Below are positions 15,871 through 24,206 of a stretch of DNA of 64,000 nt, in pieces. Under the pieces are notes generated by a model, which saw only the letters and a list, made by a program, of their open reading frames with translations, did no database searches and was not told where the DNA came from. The DNA is from Paenibacillus mellifer (GTDB taxonomy: Bacteria; Bacillota; Bacilli; Paenibacillales; Paenibacillaceae): contig NZ_JALPRK010000001.1 in the NCBI RefSeq assembly GCF_023195895.1, positions 434,001-498,000 on the forward strand, in the 5' to 3' direction. The translations under genes and the position numbers were made by a program. Position 1 is the stretch's first letter; the number at the start of each line of letters is the position of its first letter.

Positions 15871-17400
15871 TTATTTGATGGACATGGGTTCCTGTACCGA
15901 CGGTGTACCTGTTTGAACTTTTGCGGATGCAGCTTCGCTTTCTTGATCGAACCACCACTCGAAGCCGTCTTTGGCAAGCAGCTCCTGCGCGGCCTTCGGG
16001 CCAAAGCTGCCCGCAGGATAAGCATGTAATGGAACATCATTCGCCGCATAGGCGTCCAGGATTGGTTGCACCCATTTCCAGGATAACTCCACTTCGTCCC
16101 AATGGGCGAAGAAGGATGAATCGCCGCGGAGTGCGTCGTAAATCAGGTTCTCGTAAGCTTCAGGAACTTCGCTGCCGCTCTTGTGAGAACCGATCAGGAC
16201 CTTCGTGAGATCCTGCTGCTGCGCTTCGCCTTCCGTATTCAGGCGCAGGTAAATGCCTTCATTCGGGCTGATTTCGAACACGAGCAAGTTCGGTGCGCTG
16301 TTGTTGGCCGCAGCGATTTGCTTAATCGGCTCCCGGAATTCGATGACGATCCGCGTCGCTTTCTCCTTCATGCGTTTGCCGGTGCGGATATAAAACGGAA
16401 TCCCCCGCCAGAAATCATCTTCGATTTGCAGTTTAGCGGCGATAAACGTGTCATTATGGGAATCCTGCGGGATTCCGGCTTCGTCTTTGTAGCCAACAAC
16501 CGGCTTCCCTTGAATCGACCCGCTTCTATATTGACCGCGGACAACCTGGGTTGCGACGTCTTGACGCAGCAATGGCTCCAAGGATTGCATGACGTGTTTC
16601 TTCTTATTGCGCACTTGCTCCGAATCGTCACCTTTTGGCAGGTGTCCGGCTAACATCATCAACAATTGCAGCATATGATTTTGGAACATGTCGCGTAACG
16701 CCCCGGAATGGTCGTAATAACCGGCTCTTTCTTCGACGCCGACCGTTTCGCTGGCCGTGATTTGCACGTTAGCGATATAACGGTTGTTCCAGGAAGCTTG
16801 GAGCACCGGATTCGTCTGTTGCAGAAGCTGGAGCTTCTGTACCATCGGCTTGCCGAGGTAGTGGTCGATGCGGAATATTTCCTCTTCGGTAAAAGCTTTG
16901 CTAAGCTGCGCGTTGAAATCCCGGGCGGATTGCAAATCACGGCCAAACGGTTTTTCGATCACAAGACGTTTCCAGCCTTTCGTATCGCCAAGCCCGCTTT
17001 CCTCAATATGGGAGGCGATCGTTTCGAACAGCTCTGGACCTACCGACAAATAAAATAGCCGGTTCGGAGCTATTCCTGCGGTTCGTTCGCCTTCTTCGAC
17101 TCGTTGCAGCAGGCTCTGATAATCTTCCTTACGGTCGACGTTCAGCACATGATAGCGGAAGAAGCTGAGGAATTGGTTCACAGCCTCCGCATTGCTGGCT
17201 TCCCGCCGGGAAAAGCTGTGCAGAGACCGCTCGATGTTTGCCTTAAAAGTCTCGTCGGACCATTCTCTGCGGCCCAAGCCGATCACGGAAAAAACATCCG
17301 GCAGCTTTCCATCCAAAAACAAGTTAAACAGGGCAGGGTAAATTTTGCGTTTCGCTAAATCCCCGGTTGCCCCAAACAATACAAACGTATTGGCATCCAT
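15871..17400 (-). CDS. zwf: Glucose-6-phosphate 1-dehydrogenase
   Basis: First enzyme of the oxidative pentose phosphate pathway, making 6-phosphogluconolactone and NADPH. G-A-T-G-D-L-A-K-R-K at residues 9-18 is the dinucleotide loop, E-K-P-F-G and R-I-D-H-Y-L-G-K (near 178-185) form the substrate/catalytic site with the key His and Lys. At 509 aa it is normal length, with a short extra polar C-terminal tail rich in Ser/Ala/Gln. It is the first gene of the minus-strand zwf-fsa-gndA series and is divergent from a LysR regulator. No lactonase gene is present in the cluster. Confidence 0.96.
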   Translation of the reverse strand: MDANTFVLFGATGDLAKRKIYPALFNLFLDGKLPDVFSVIGLGRREWSDETFKANIERSLHSFSRREASNAEAVNQFLSFFRYHVLNVDRKEDYQSLLQRVEEGERTAGIAPNRLFYLSVGPELFETIASHIEESGLGDTKGWKRLVIEKPFGRDLQSARDFNAQLSKAFTEEEIFRIDHYLGKPMVQKLQLLQQTNPVLQASWNNRYIANVQITASETVGVEERAGYYDHSGALRDMFQNHMLQLLMMLAGHLPKGDDSEQVRNKKKHVMQSLEPLLRQDVATQVVRGQYRSGSIQGKPVVGYKDEAGIPQDSHNDTFIAAKLQIEDDFWRGIPFYIRTGKRMKEKATRIVIEFREPIKQIAAANNSAPNLLVFEISPNEGIYLRLNTEGEAQQQDLTKVLIGSHKSGSEVPEAYENLIYDALRGDSSFFAHWDEVELSWKWVQPILDAYAANDVPLHAYPAGSFGPKAAQELLAKDGFEWWFDQESEAASAKVQTGTPSVQEPMSIK

Positions 17401-17586
17401 CCAGGTTCTCTCCTCTCGGCATAGCTTTTCATCTATGTGTTCATGGGAGGGCGCCTCCGTTTTGATTCCGGGGTAACCGCCTAAATCCCATCTCTAAGCT
17501 ATGGATTATTTTGACTGACTCCACTATAATACGAATATCGTCATAGGTGAAATTAATATATTTGACAGGAGCTATAGACTGTATTT
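17401..17586. promoter_or_regulatory. Divergent zwf / LysR promoter region
   Basis: For zwf, the minus strand shows TTTCAC and TATAGT spaced by about 18 bp (around 17523-17552). For the LysR gene, TTGACT (17511-17516) has a weak AATATC at 17-bp spacing. These overlap, the usual arrangement for LysR control of a neighbouring gene. No single T-N11-A palindrome stands out. Confidence 0.4.
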
Positions 17587-18465
17587 ATGACAAACAATTA
17601 TGAATTATATAAAGTGTTTTATTGGGCGGCTAAAACCGGCAGTCTGACTCAGGCAGCTAATGCGTTGTTCCTGACGCAACCGAGCGTCAGCCATGCTATC
17701 AAGCAGTTGGAAGAAAGCTTTGGTCTCACGTTGTTCTACCGAAACTCCAAAGGGGTGTCGCTAACGCAGGAAGGCGCGCTCTTATACTCCTATATCGAGC
17801 AATCGCAGATCCTCATCTCCCTTGCGGAGAAAAAAATGGCGGAGCTCAAAAACCTCGATACCGGAGTATTGCGGATTGGCGGCAGCGACTCGTTATTCAA
17901 GCACTACTTGCTACCGTATATAGAGGGATTTCACCATCGTTATCCGGACGTCGGGATTCAGCTGCTTCACGGCACGACGCCGGAAATCATGGGTTACTTG
18001 AAGGAGGGGAAAATCGACCTTGGCGTCGCCCGGATGCCAATCGTTGATTCCCATATCGAGGTGCGAGAAGGGATTCAACTGCAAGATTGCTTCGTGGCCG
18101 GTTGCGCGTACGCCGATCTCAAGGATAAAGTCATCCCGCTGGCTGAACTGCTGGAGCATCCGCTCGTCTTGTTCTCGCGGAATAGCCGGGCTCGCATGGC
18201 GATCACCGAATTGTTCCAGGAGTACGGGTACGAGTTGAAGCCGGAAATCGAGGTGGGCAGCGTTGACCTGTTGATCGAATTGGCGCGCAAAGGGCTGGGA
18301 GTGTCGTATGTAGCTCGGGAATTCGTGTCGAAGGAGCTGGAAGAGGGCTCGTTGTTTGAAATCCGGCTGGACGTGGAGCTGCCGCCGTCGCAAGTAGGGA
18401 TCATGAATATGCGTAATATGCCGCTTACGAGTGCGGCCCAGAAGTTCATCGAGGAATTTCGGTAA
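17587..18465 (+). CDS. LysR-family transcriptional regulator
   Basis: A 292-aa LysR regulator. The N-terminal helix-turn-helix is A-A-K-T-G-S-L-T-Q-A-A-N-A-L-F-L-T-Q-P-S-V-S near residues 14-36 (longer quote split: T-Q-A-A then T-Q-P-S-V-S-H-A-I), and a full periplasmic-binding-type effector domain follows from about residue 90. The target is not known; transcription divergent from zwf suggests pentose phosphate genes (inference). The ribosome site is unusually poor: the nearest AGGAG is 15 nt before the ATG, so translation may be weak. A long perfect hairpin follows the stop codon. Confidence 0.9.
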   Translation: MTNNYELYKVFYWAAKTGSLTQAANALFLTQPSVSHAIKQLEESFGLTLFYRNSKGVSLTQEGALLYSYIEQSQILISLAEKKMAELKNLDTGVLRIGGSDSLFKHYLLPYIEGFHHRYPDVGIQLLHGTTPEIMGYLKEGKIDLGVARMPIVDSHIEVREGIQLQDCFVAGCAYADLKDKVIPLAELLEHPLVLFSRNSRARMAITELFQEYGYELKPEIEVGSVDLLIELARKGLGVSYVAREFVSKELEEGSLFEIRLDVELPPSQVGIMNMRNMPLTSAAQKFIEEFR

Positions 18466-18485
18466 AACGGGTTTATCGGGAGGTA

Positions 18486-18526
18486 ACTATCAGGAAGGAG
18501 GGAGGCGCCCCCTCCTTCCTGATAGT
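18486..18526. terminator. 17-bp perfect hairpin between convergent LysR and MarR genes
   Basis: ACTATCAGGAAGGAGGG (18486-18502) pairs perfectly with 18510-18526 around a 7-nt loop. There is no T-run, so it is an atypical terminator; it could alternatively separate or stabilise the two converging transcripts. Confidence 0.55.
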
Positions 18527-18539
18527 ACTCATGCCTCGT

Positions 18540-18968
18540 TCAAAGTTCCCAATCTGCTTGGAGCAGCTTTTTCAACAAGGCGACCTGTTCGGCTCCGAGA
18601 GCATCCGAAATTCTTTGCTCCAGCGATGCCTTTATTAAGGTGTTCTTCTCATAACTGCTCTCGCCTAACGGCGTTAACCTGAGACATTTCTCCTTATTAT
18701 TGTTCTGGGCTTTGGTAATCTCGACCAGCCCTTTTGATTCCAAACTTTTGATGAATTTGTGGGTAGCCTGCCGTGAAATATCGACTTGCCTGGTCACCTG
18801 CGAGATGGTCGGAGTTCTTTTATAAATCCTTGCCATAATAAACCACTCTGAATTCGAAATGTAGATAACATGACGTTCGTTCCACAACTGCTCGCAGATG
18901 GAGCGAAGCTGGACATGACGTTCGCTTAACAGGTCGATCAGATTCAATTCCTCGAATTCAAGGTACAC
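18540..18968 (-). CDS. MarR-family transcriptional regulator
   Basis: A winged-helix regulator of 142 aa when started at GTG 18968, which has GGAGGAG 4 nt upstream; the open frame reaches back to 19094 but that extension would include the promoter and both operators. The helix-turn-helix (T-I-S-Q-V-T-R-Q-V-D-I-S-R-Q-A-T-H-K-F-I, near residues 52-71) and the wing with C-L-R-L-T-P-L-G are clear. It is divergent from a CarD-family gene, with two matching palindromes between them, and is probably an autorepressor that also controls the CarD gene. The effector is unknown. Confidence 0.87.
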   Translation of the reverse strand: MYLEFEELNLIDLLSERHVQLRSICEQLWNERHVIYISNSEWFIMARIYKRTPTISQVTRQVDISRQATHKFIKSLESKGLVEITKAQNNNKEKCLRLTPLGESSYEKNTLIKASLEQRISDALGAEQVALLKKLLQADWEL

Positions 18969-19007
18969 TCTGCTCCTCCATTCCGTTCCTGGTCCTATTT
19001 CTCCTAC

Positions 19008-19093
19008 ACTATACAAAGACAACCGTATATTGTCAATTAAGTTGACATTTTGTCGAAAAACGAGTATATTGAGAATAGTCAACTTAGTTGACA
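19008..19093. promoter_or_regulatory. Divergent MarR/CarD promoters with two 17-bp operators
   Basis: Operator A, TGTCAATTAAGTTGACA (19031-19047), and operator B, AGTCAACTTAGTTGACA (19077-19093), are near-identical palindromes. For the CarD gene, TTGACA (19042-19047) and TATATT (19065-19070) are 17 bp apart. For the MarR gene, the minus strand has TTGACA (19036-19031) and TATAGT (19013-19008), also 17 bp apart. Operator A covers both -35 elements and operator B lies just after the CarD -10, so one bound repressor could silence both genes. Confidence 0.82.
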
Positions 19094-19117
19094 AAATAGA
19101 GAGGCGGGATCACGACC

Positions 19118-19618
19118 ATGTTTCATGAGGGGGATTTGATCATTTATTCGGTGCATGGCGTCTGCCGCATCGACGAGGTTTGCGTCAAATCGCTAGCCGG
19201 TGTTTCCAAGTCTTATTATGAATTGCATCCGCTCAGCAACGAGACCTTGAAAATTAGCACTCCGGTCGATAATGCATCGGTGCTGATGCAGAAATTGATG
19301 GGCCCTGAGGAAGCCAAGACATTAATCGATTCATTTCAGGCACCGGGCATTCCATGGATTGATAACAATAATGAACGGCATCACCGCTATTCCGCGATCG
19401 TTAAAACGGGGGACCGAAAAGAGATTAGGAAAGTCGTCAGTACGTTGATGCGAAAGAAACAATGGGCCGAGCTGAATCATAAGAAGCTGGGCAACCAGGA
19501 TAACCAACTGCTGCTCGGAATCCAGAACATCCTGTTCAATGAGATGGCCATCGCCTTGAATATCACTTACGAAGACGTGATGAGCGAAGTGCAGGAGAAG
19601 GTTGCCTTGAATTTATAA
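19118..19618 (+). CDS. CarD-family (CarD/CdnL/TRCF) RNA-polymerase-binding regulator
   Basis: A 166-aa protein with the N-terminal Tudor-like RNAP-interaction domain (F-x-x-G-D-L-I-I-Y-S-V-H-G-V-C-R-I at the start, residues about 2-60), which binds the RNA polymerase beta subunit in this family, followed by an all-helical domain ending in I-A-L-N-I-T-Y-E-D-V. It resembles Bacillus YdeB-type proteins. It is transcribed from a strong promoter flanked by two MarR operators, so its amount is probably controlled by the divergent MarR protein, which is unusual for a global initiation factor. A strong terminator follows. Confidence 0.88.
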   Translation: MFHEGDLIIYSVHGVCRIDEVCVKSLAGVSKSYYELHPLSNETLKISTPVDNASVLMQKLMGPEEAKTLIDSFQAPGIPWIDNNNERHHRYSAIVKTGDRKEIRKVVSTLMRKKQWAELNHKKLGNQDNQLLLGIQNILFNEMAIALNITYEDVMSEVQEKVALNL

Positions 19619-19624
19619 ATATAG

Positions 19625-19656
19625 AAGAAGAGAGGCGCAATCGCGCCTCTCTTCTT
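19625..19656. terminator. Bidirectional terminator after the CarD gene
   Basis: AAGAAGAGAGGCGC (19625-19638) pairs perfectly with GCGCCTCTCTTCTT (19643-19656) around AATC. It separates the CarD gene from the convergent methyltransferase gene. Confidence 0.85.
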
Positions 19657-19660
19657 TGTC

Positions 19661-20518
19661 CTATAAATAACATTGGATCGACTTTTCGATCCAATATGAG
19701 AACGGAGTTCCCGGATGCTGGCTTTCGACCTGCTTCATCTGAAGATACAGGGCGATCCCGTCGGAAACGTCATGCCATAAATCAGTGAACACGTAATCGT
19801 AAGAGTTCGTCCCTAGTAGAGTGCGAGCGAAATCAAAAGCGTCGGCATGGATGATGCGGATCTTCTCTCGATGTCTGAATTGAGGCAGGATGTACTGTGA
19901 AAACAGATGAATGACGTCCTCGTTGATCTCTACAATCGTGACGTTGTCGACGTTTTCCTTTTCCGACACCATATAGGCATAATAACCGAGACCTAACCCA
20001 AACGTGAGAACGCGGCCGAAGGCTCCGGCTATGGGTTCCTTCATCGTTTCGATTTCATTAGGCGTAATTGTCATCCAGATGCGGCCTTGTTCCAACACTG
20101 CCGGATACCTAAATTCAGATGTAAAAAATCCGATTTGCGGGATCTGACTACCGTCCGGCGTAAACAGGATATCATTGCAGACGAATCCTTCATAGGGTTG
20201 GTAGGTCTCGTATTTAAGTTCGCTAGCGCCGATGCGCGCTTCAGGGAACCGAATATTGCGATAATAAGGGTCTTGTGCGTAATCGTCCGGATTGAGCTGA
20301 TGGATCATGTGATGAAAATACGTGTTGAAAGTCGCCTTGTCCTGGGTATGGCCGGCGATATCCAGCCCAAACTTGGCAGCAAGCAGAAGCTTAAACGCGT
20401 ATTCGGCCGTGACGCCGCTTTGCATGACCTCGGCGATTTCCGACGATTGGATCAGATCGGGCGCATGGTTCAGGTAACTGCTCATGAGCGCGAATAGTTT
20501 GTGAGTAGCTTCATTCAT
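19661..20518 (-). CDS. Class I SAM-dependent methyltransferase-like protein
   Basis: About 285 aa. The C-terminal half has a Rossmann-type methyltransferase core: V-L-T-F-G-L-G-L-G-Y-Y (motif I), V-T-I-V-E-I-N-E-D-V (acidic ribose-binding residue), I-R-I-I-H-A-D-A-F-D-F, and Y-D-Y-V-F-T-D-L-W-H-D, an order also seen in spermidine-synthase-like proteins. The N-terminal 130 residues are helical and not recognised. The ATG at 20518 is preferred; a TTG at 20581 would overlap the upstream gene and has no ribosome site. It is the last gene of a minus-strand run with the sigma-like protein, so a shared role is likely. Substrate unknown. Confidence 0.72.
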   Translation of the reverse strand: MNEATHKLFALMSSYLNHAPDLIQSSEIAEVMQSGVTAEYAFKLLLAAKFGLDIAGHTQDKATFNTYFHHMIHQLNPDDYAQDPYYRNIRFPEARIGASELKYETYQPYEGFVCNDILFTPDGSQIPQIGFFTSEFRYPAVLEQGRIWMTITPNEIETMKEPIAGAFGRVLTFGLGLGYYAYMVSEKENVDNVTIVEINEDVIHLFSQYILPQFRHREKIRIIHADAFDFARTLLGTNSYDYVFTDLWHDVSDGIALYLQMKQVESQHPGTPFSYWIEKSIQCYL

Positions 20519-20543
20519 CTCGATCTCGATTCTCCTGTCAGTT

Positions 20544-22208
20544 TCACTTAAACCAAATAACCGGAAAGCTGTAATGTTCAATCAAATCAGAGCAATGCCG
20601 CCTGATCACCCCATATAGCACCTGTTCATTGGGAATCCCTGCTTGCTGCAGCCTCAAGGATTCTATGGCGAAGAAGTCCTGCATCGAGCGCGCACTCCTC
20701 TTATTGAACCGGTCATTCACCTGTTCAATTATCTCCCGAAGGAGCACTAAATCAACCTGAACATAGCTATGATGGATATATGTGCAGCGACTCCACAAAT
20801 ATGCAGTTGCCCTGAACTCATCGCGTTGCAATACGGAGAGCAATTCACGTACCGATTCAAACTGGCCACCCGATAGTCCATTGGCCATTGTCAACAGCTG
20901 AGTCGAATGTTTATGAACCTCCACACCTTCCGGAAAAGCTCGAAGCACCATTTCGACGATATCATATTTGCGGCTGTTTGCGAGAATATAGCCAAAGGTT
21001 CCAGCCTGCCTCAAAGTATCCCTGGCTATGAGCATTACGACCTGCTCGGGAAGGGCGTGGTTGGCTCCATATTCCTTGCAATCGTCCGTTAGCATGGAAG
21101 ACGTGACGACAACACCCGTATACCGTCGTTGCAACCACGCTATAATCTCCTTGAAAGTTAAATCGATCTGGTGGCGGGAGTCCGTTGTCCAATACGTTAA
21201 CTCTTCGATATAAATGAGTTGATTCAAAGAGAGGACTTGTTCGATAACGCTATGGGCAAAATTACATTCTGGATGAAACGGATAGCAGAAATAACGCCTC
21301 TCCCCGCAAGCTACCTGCAGCATGTGCGTTAAATCCGATACATCCGCTTGAAGACGTTTCAGCTTCCTCACAATGATCTGTCTGACCCGTTCCCGCGAGA
21401 TTCCAAACGCGGCTCCGGTTTCCTCCAGCGTGGCAATCTTGCCGTCCGTTTGGTTTCTCCAGCGGTAGTATAACATCTGGATCGCTCGGTCGGTTGAATG
21501 CTCCGCTGCTTCGGGCCCGGTCCAATCGGCCCATTTTGCTTCTAGTCGCCGGAGCATCTTCGTGACGCGTTCTTCTTCCGTTAACCTCATCAGGGCTTGT
21601 TCGCTTCGGTGGGCCGCTTGTTCTCTTTCATAGTGCTGCCGGTGGGATACAAGCTCATGTTTGAGCTGCTCCCAAAATTTCGTCACCATCTTGTGACCAA
21701 CGCTCTTATATTGCTGCAACTCTTCAAATGAAGCCGGGAGATTCCCCACCGTCCGAATTCCCCGTTGCTCCAGTTTTTCCGTGAGCTTTGGTGTCTTCGT
21801 AAACGTTGAAGGCTCGAGCTCTAGTAGGAAAGCTTGCTCCCCAATGTTTAACCGTTCTCCCTGCCAGATGATATATCCGGTTTGATGAACGAGTGGCCGT
21901 TCCGCTATTCTGTCCAGAGCTCCCCCCGAAGGCTGATCCCCTAACGAGAGCAGATCTTCAAGCTGAACGAGAAACTTCGATATAGCGACCGAACCGACGG
22001 CTGGAAGTTTCAATAACGCTTCCAGCGTGCTCGGCAGCTGTCCCACCGTATCTACACCTCGATTTCGCAGTTCACTCAACAGCTTCGGTGTCTTTGAAAA
22101 ACGTTCTGGGTGAAGTGCTATCGAACAATGTTCACTTGAAATTTCTATGCATTTCTCCTGCCAGATGACGTTGCCTGATTGTTGTACGGTCACGTCGGAT
22201 TCTCCCAT
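20544..22208 (-). CDS. Protein with tandem alpha-CTD-like repeats and a sigma-70 region 4-like helix-turn-helix
   Basis: A 554-aa protein. Two similar blocks (about residues 12-90 and 108-188), each with an I-W-Q opening, a K-T-P-K-L segment and a helix-hairpin part R-G-V-x-T-V-G-x-L-P, resemble the DNA-binding C-terminal domain of RNA polymerase alpha. Near residues 245-285, L-E-E-T-G-A-A-F-G-I-S-R-E-R-V-R-Q-I is a clear sigma-70 region 4 helix-turn-helix. The last 260 residues are helical with no known domain. This combination suggests a transcription factor that mimics parts of polymerase, but its role is unknown. The ATG at 22208 has AAGAGGAG upstream; a GTG at 22256 overlapping the previous stop is less likely. 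Confidence 0.75.
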   Translation of the reverse strand: MGESDVTVQQSGNVIWQEKCIEISSEHCSIALHPERFSKTPKLLSELRNRGVDTVGQLPSTLEALLKLPAVGSVAISKFLVQLEDLLSLGDQPSGGALDRIAERPLVHQTGYIIWQGERLNIGEQAFLLELEPSTFTKTPKLTEKLEQRGIRTVGNLPASFEELQQYKSVGHKMVTKFWEQLKHELVSHRQHYEREQAAHRSEQALMRLTEEERVTKMLRRLEAKWADWTGPEAAEHSTDRAIQMLYYRWRNQTDGKIATLEETGAAFGISRERVRQIIVRKLKRLQADVSDLTHMLQVACGERRYFCYPFHPECNFAHSVIEQVLSLNQLIYIEELTYWTTDSRHQIDLTFKEIIAWLQRRYTGVVVTSSMLTDDCKEYGANHALPEQVVMLIARDTLRQAGTFGYILANSRKYDIVEMVLRAFPEGVEVHKHSTQLLTMANGLSGGQFESVRELLSVLQRDEFRATAYLWSRCTYIHHSYVQVDLVLLREIIEQVNDRFNKRSARSMQDFFAIESLRLQQAGIPNEQVLYGVIRRHCSDLIEHYSFPVIWFK

Positions 22209-22252
22209 GATGCTCGACTCCTCTTGTTGACTTTCCAGTTTCGCAGTGAACT

Positions 22253-22810
22253 TCACACCCTCAACGAGCCGCGGAATCCCCTAACACCATAGTAGGATTC
22301 TGCTCCGTTATGGTAGACGAACACCGTATCGTAACGGCGGTCACAGAAGAGGGCGCCGCCGAGTTTACGGATCGGGGCCGGCGTTTGGACCCAACTCGAT
22401 GTTTTCGTATCGAAATTTCCAAGCTTCTGAAGGCCCCGGTATTGCTCTTCCGTTAACAGCTCAATGCCCATGGCTTTCGCCATATTCATCGCGCTGTTTT
22501 CCGGTTTATGCTGCTTTCTCAATTCCAGCGCTTCATGATCGTAGCAAATGCTTCTCCGGCCTTTCGGCGTTTCCGCGGAACAGTCGACGAACAGGTATAC
22601 GCTGGTTTCGCCGTCATAACCTACCACATCGGGTTCGCCGCCGGTTCGTTCCATTTCATGGAGCGACCATAACTTCTTGGGCTGAGCCTTCAGCTTCGCT
22701 TGGACATGAATCCATTCGAACCCGGGATGGCGGGTCATATTATTCTCGAAACGGGCTTTTAAAACTTGGAGCAGTTCTTCAAGTTGTTCGGGCGATATAT
22801 TATCCATCAT
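22253..22810 (-). CDS. DUF4256 domain protein
   Basis: A 185-aa protein matching DUF4256 along its whole length: M-E-R-T-G-G-E-P-D-V-V-G-Y, then D-C-S-A-E-T-P-K-G-R-R-S, then K-P-E-N-S-A and G-I-E-L-L-T-E-E-Q-Y, D-T-K-T-S-S-W, and the closing Y-H-N-G-A-E-S-Y-Y. The domain's function is unknown. GGAGG lies 4-7 nt before two adjacent ATG codons (22810 and 22807). It sits between the DUF4317 gene and the sigma-like gene in the same operon. Confidence 0.88.
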   Translation of the reverse strand: MMDNISPEQLEELLQVLKARFENNMTRHPGFEWIHVQAKLKAQPKKLWSLHEMERTGGEPDVVGYDGETSVYLFVDCSAETPKGRRSICYDHEALELRKQHKPENSAMNMAKAMGIELLTEEQYRGLQKLGNFDTKTSSWVQTPAPIRKLGGALFCDRRYDTVFVYHNGAESYYGVRGFRGSLRV

Positions 22811-22842
22811 GAAGCCTCCTTAGAGTTATTGATGCTTAACCC

Positions 22843-24012
22843 CTATAGTTCTTCCGTATTGAGCGTAAAGCCCTCAATCACTGCGTCCTCGTCCACCTCG
22901 ATCAAGATGCATCGTTTACCGTGATAATTAACTTGTTTCACGTATCTTAAATCCTGCGGGCTAACCGAAATCGTAGCCACCTTCGTATCGATCTTGATCG
23001 ATTTCGAAGTGAACTTCGGCACGACGCTGCTCGCTTTGATCTCATAATTCTTGTCGTCGATGACCGTTTGGTAGGCAAGCTCAACCCTTTCCGTAGTTAC
23101 GTTCTCTACGCCGCTGGCCGTCAGTACGCGCTCTACATCTTTATAATCCAGCTTCGGCGGTTCTTCCTCTTCATGGGTTTCGATGACCTGCTGAATTTCC
23201 TCGTATACGCTCGCAATCGTGGAGGCGTCAAGTTGATCGCCCGCAATTTCCTTGACGATATCCTCGAAGATCGCTCTCTCCTCTAGCGCGGTTACCGTCT
23301 TCTCGGCATTCAGGACTTGATCGATAAAATGCTGATTCGGATCGTTTACTTTGCCCGCGCAATACAGCACCCGATTCACATCGGAGAAACCGTCCGTTAC
23401 GCTAGGGTAGAAGAAGCCTTGCTCCGGCGAACGCAGCTTGATGATCGGATCGACGATGACATTGTATTTGAACTCGCGTTCGACATAGTCAAACATGAGT
23501 GTTTTGCGCTGCGGTTCCGTGGAATTGATGCTGCATAAAATAAACGGATTCGCGAACATCTCATCGTTTTCGCTCTCTTCGGCTTCCTCGTTACGTTCCT
23601 TGGTTGGCTTGTAGTATTGTCCGCGAACGAAGGTGATCACCGTGTCCCGTTCATACTTCGTATCCTCCAGCATTTTCTCCACGAGCAGAAGCATTAAATC
23701 ATGCCATTCCTCGGTATCCCCGGTGACCAGGGCTTGATGGAGAAGCGTCTGCGACGGCTTGTCCGATTCCGGCTGCTCCTGGAACTTTAACTCGAACAGC
23801 TTCTGATCCAAATCACCGGCCAGCAGCTTCTTGAAATTGCCCATGTGCAGCTCCTGCTTCTCCCGTTCCAAGAGCTCAAACGGCGTGCGTTCAAAATGAT
23901 AGATTTCATTCGTTTCCTTCATAATATAGACGTTAAGAATGTCGTAAATACTAAGTCTTTCGTGATCCAACTTGAACTGTTTGCGGATATAAGCGACTTC
24001 TTTCTTTATCAA
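22843..24012 (-). CDS. DUF4317 domain protein
   Basis: A protein of about 389 aa that fits DUF4317: opening I-K-K-E-V-A-x-I-R-K-Q-F-K-L, then a V-Y-I-M-K-E-T-N-E-I-Y-H segment, F-E-L-L-E-R-E-K-Q-E-L, N-F-K-K-L-L-A-G-D-L-D-Q-K-L-F-E-L-K-F, and a middle F-Y-P-S-V-T-D-G-F-S-D region. Rich in Glu/Asp, no membrane segment, function unknown. The start is TTG at 24012 with AAGGGGA 7 nt upstream; an in-frame TTG at 24030 precedes the ribosome site. It is the first gene of a four-gene minus-strand run (DUF4317, DUF4256, sigma-like, methyltransferase). Confidence 0.85.
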   Translation of the reverse strand: MIKKEVAYIRKQFKLDHERLSIYDILNVYIMKETNEIYHFERTPFELLEREKQELHMGNFKKLLAGDLDQKLFELKFQEQPESDKPSQTLLHQALVTGDTEEWHDLMLLLVEKMLEDTKYERDTVITFVRGQYYKPTKERNEEAEESENDEMFANPFILCSINSTEPQRKTLMFDYVEREFKYNVIVDPIIKLRSPEQGFFYPSVTDGFSDVNRVLYCAGKVNDPNQHFIDQVLNAEKTVTALEERAIFEDIVKEIAGDQLDASTIASVYEEIQQVIETHEEEEPPKLDYKDVERVLTASGVENVTTERVELAYQTVIDDKNYEIKASSVVPKFTSKSIKIDTKVATISVSPQDLRYVKQVNYHGKRCILIEVDEDAVIEGFTLNTEEL

Positions 24013-24087
24013 GATAATTCCCCTTTGCAAAAATTCAATATTTGCATTGTACTACAATGCTCGTCACCTGTCATGAGACGCAAATAC

Positions 24088-24151
24088 GAAAAAGATCCAA
24101 ACTGTTAAAGAGGATCGGCCAAAGCCAAAACTCTTTTGGCAGTATGGATCT
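24088..24151 (-). terminator. Structured terminator on the minus strand
   Basis: On the minus strand AGATCCA (24151-24145) and ACTG pair with CAGT and TGGATCT (24099-24093), followed by a TTTTT run. A second perfect hairpin, GCCAAAA with TTTTGGC around 3 nt (24124-24140), lies inside and competes with the outer stem. It separates the redoxin remnant/acetyltransferase from the DUF4317 operon. Confidence 0.65.
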
Positions 24152-24206
24152 GTGTGACTGAACCAAAGATCAGACGGGTGTATTTCTTGAGCCGGGCGAA
24201 GTTGGT

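Noticed and set aside
18969-19094. 42-codon N-terminal extension of the MarR gene at 18540
   Set aside because: It would translate the operator and promoter region; GTG at 18968 has GGAGGAG upstream and gives the normal family length.
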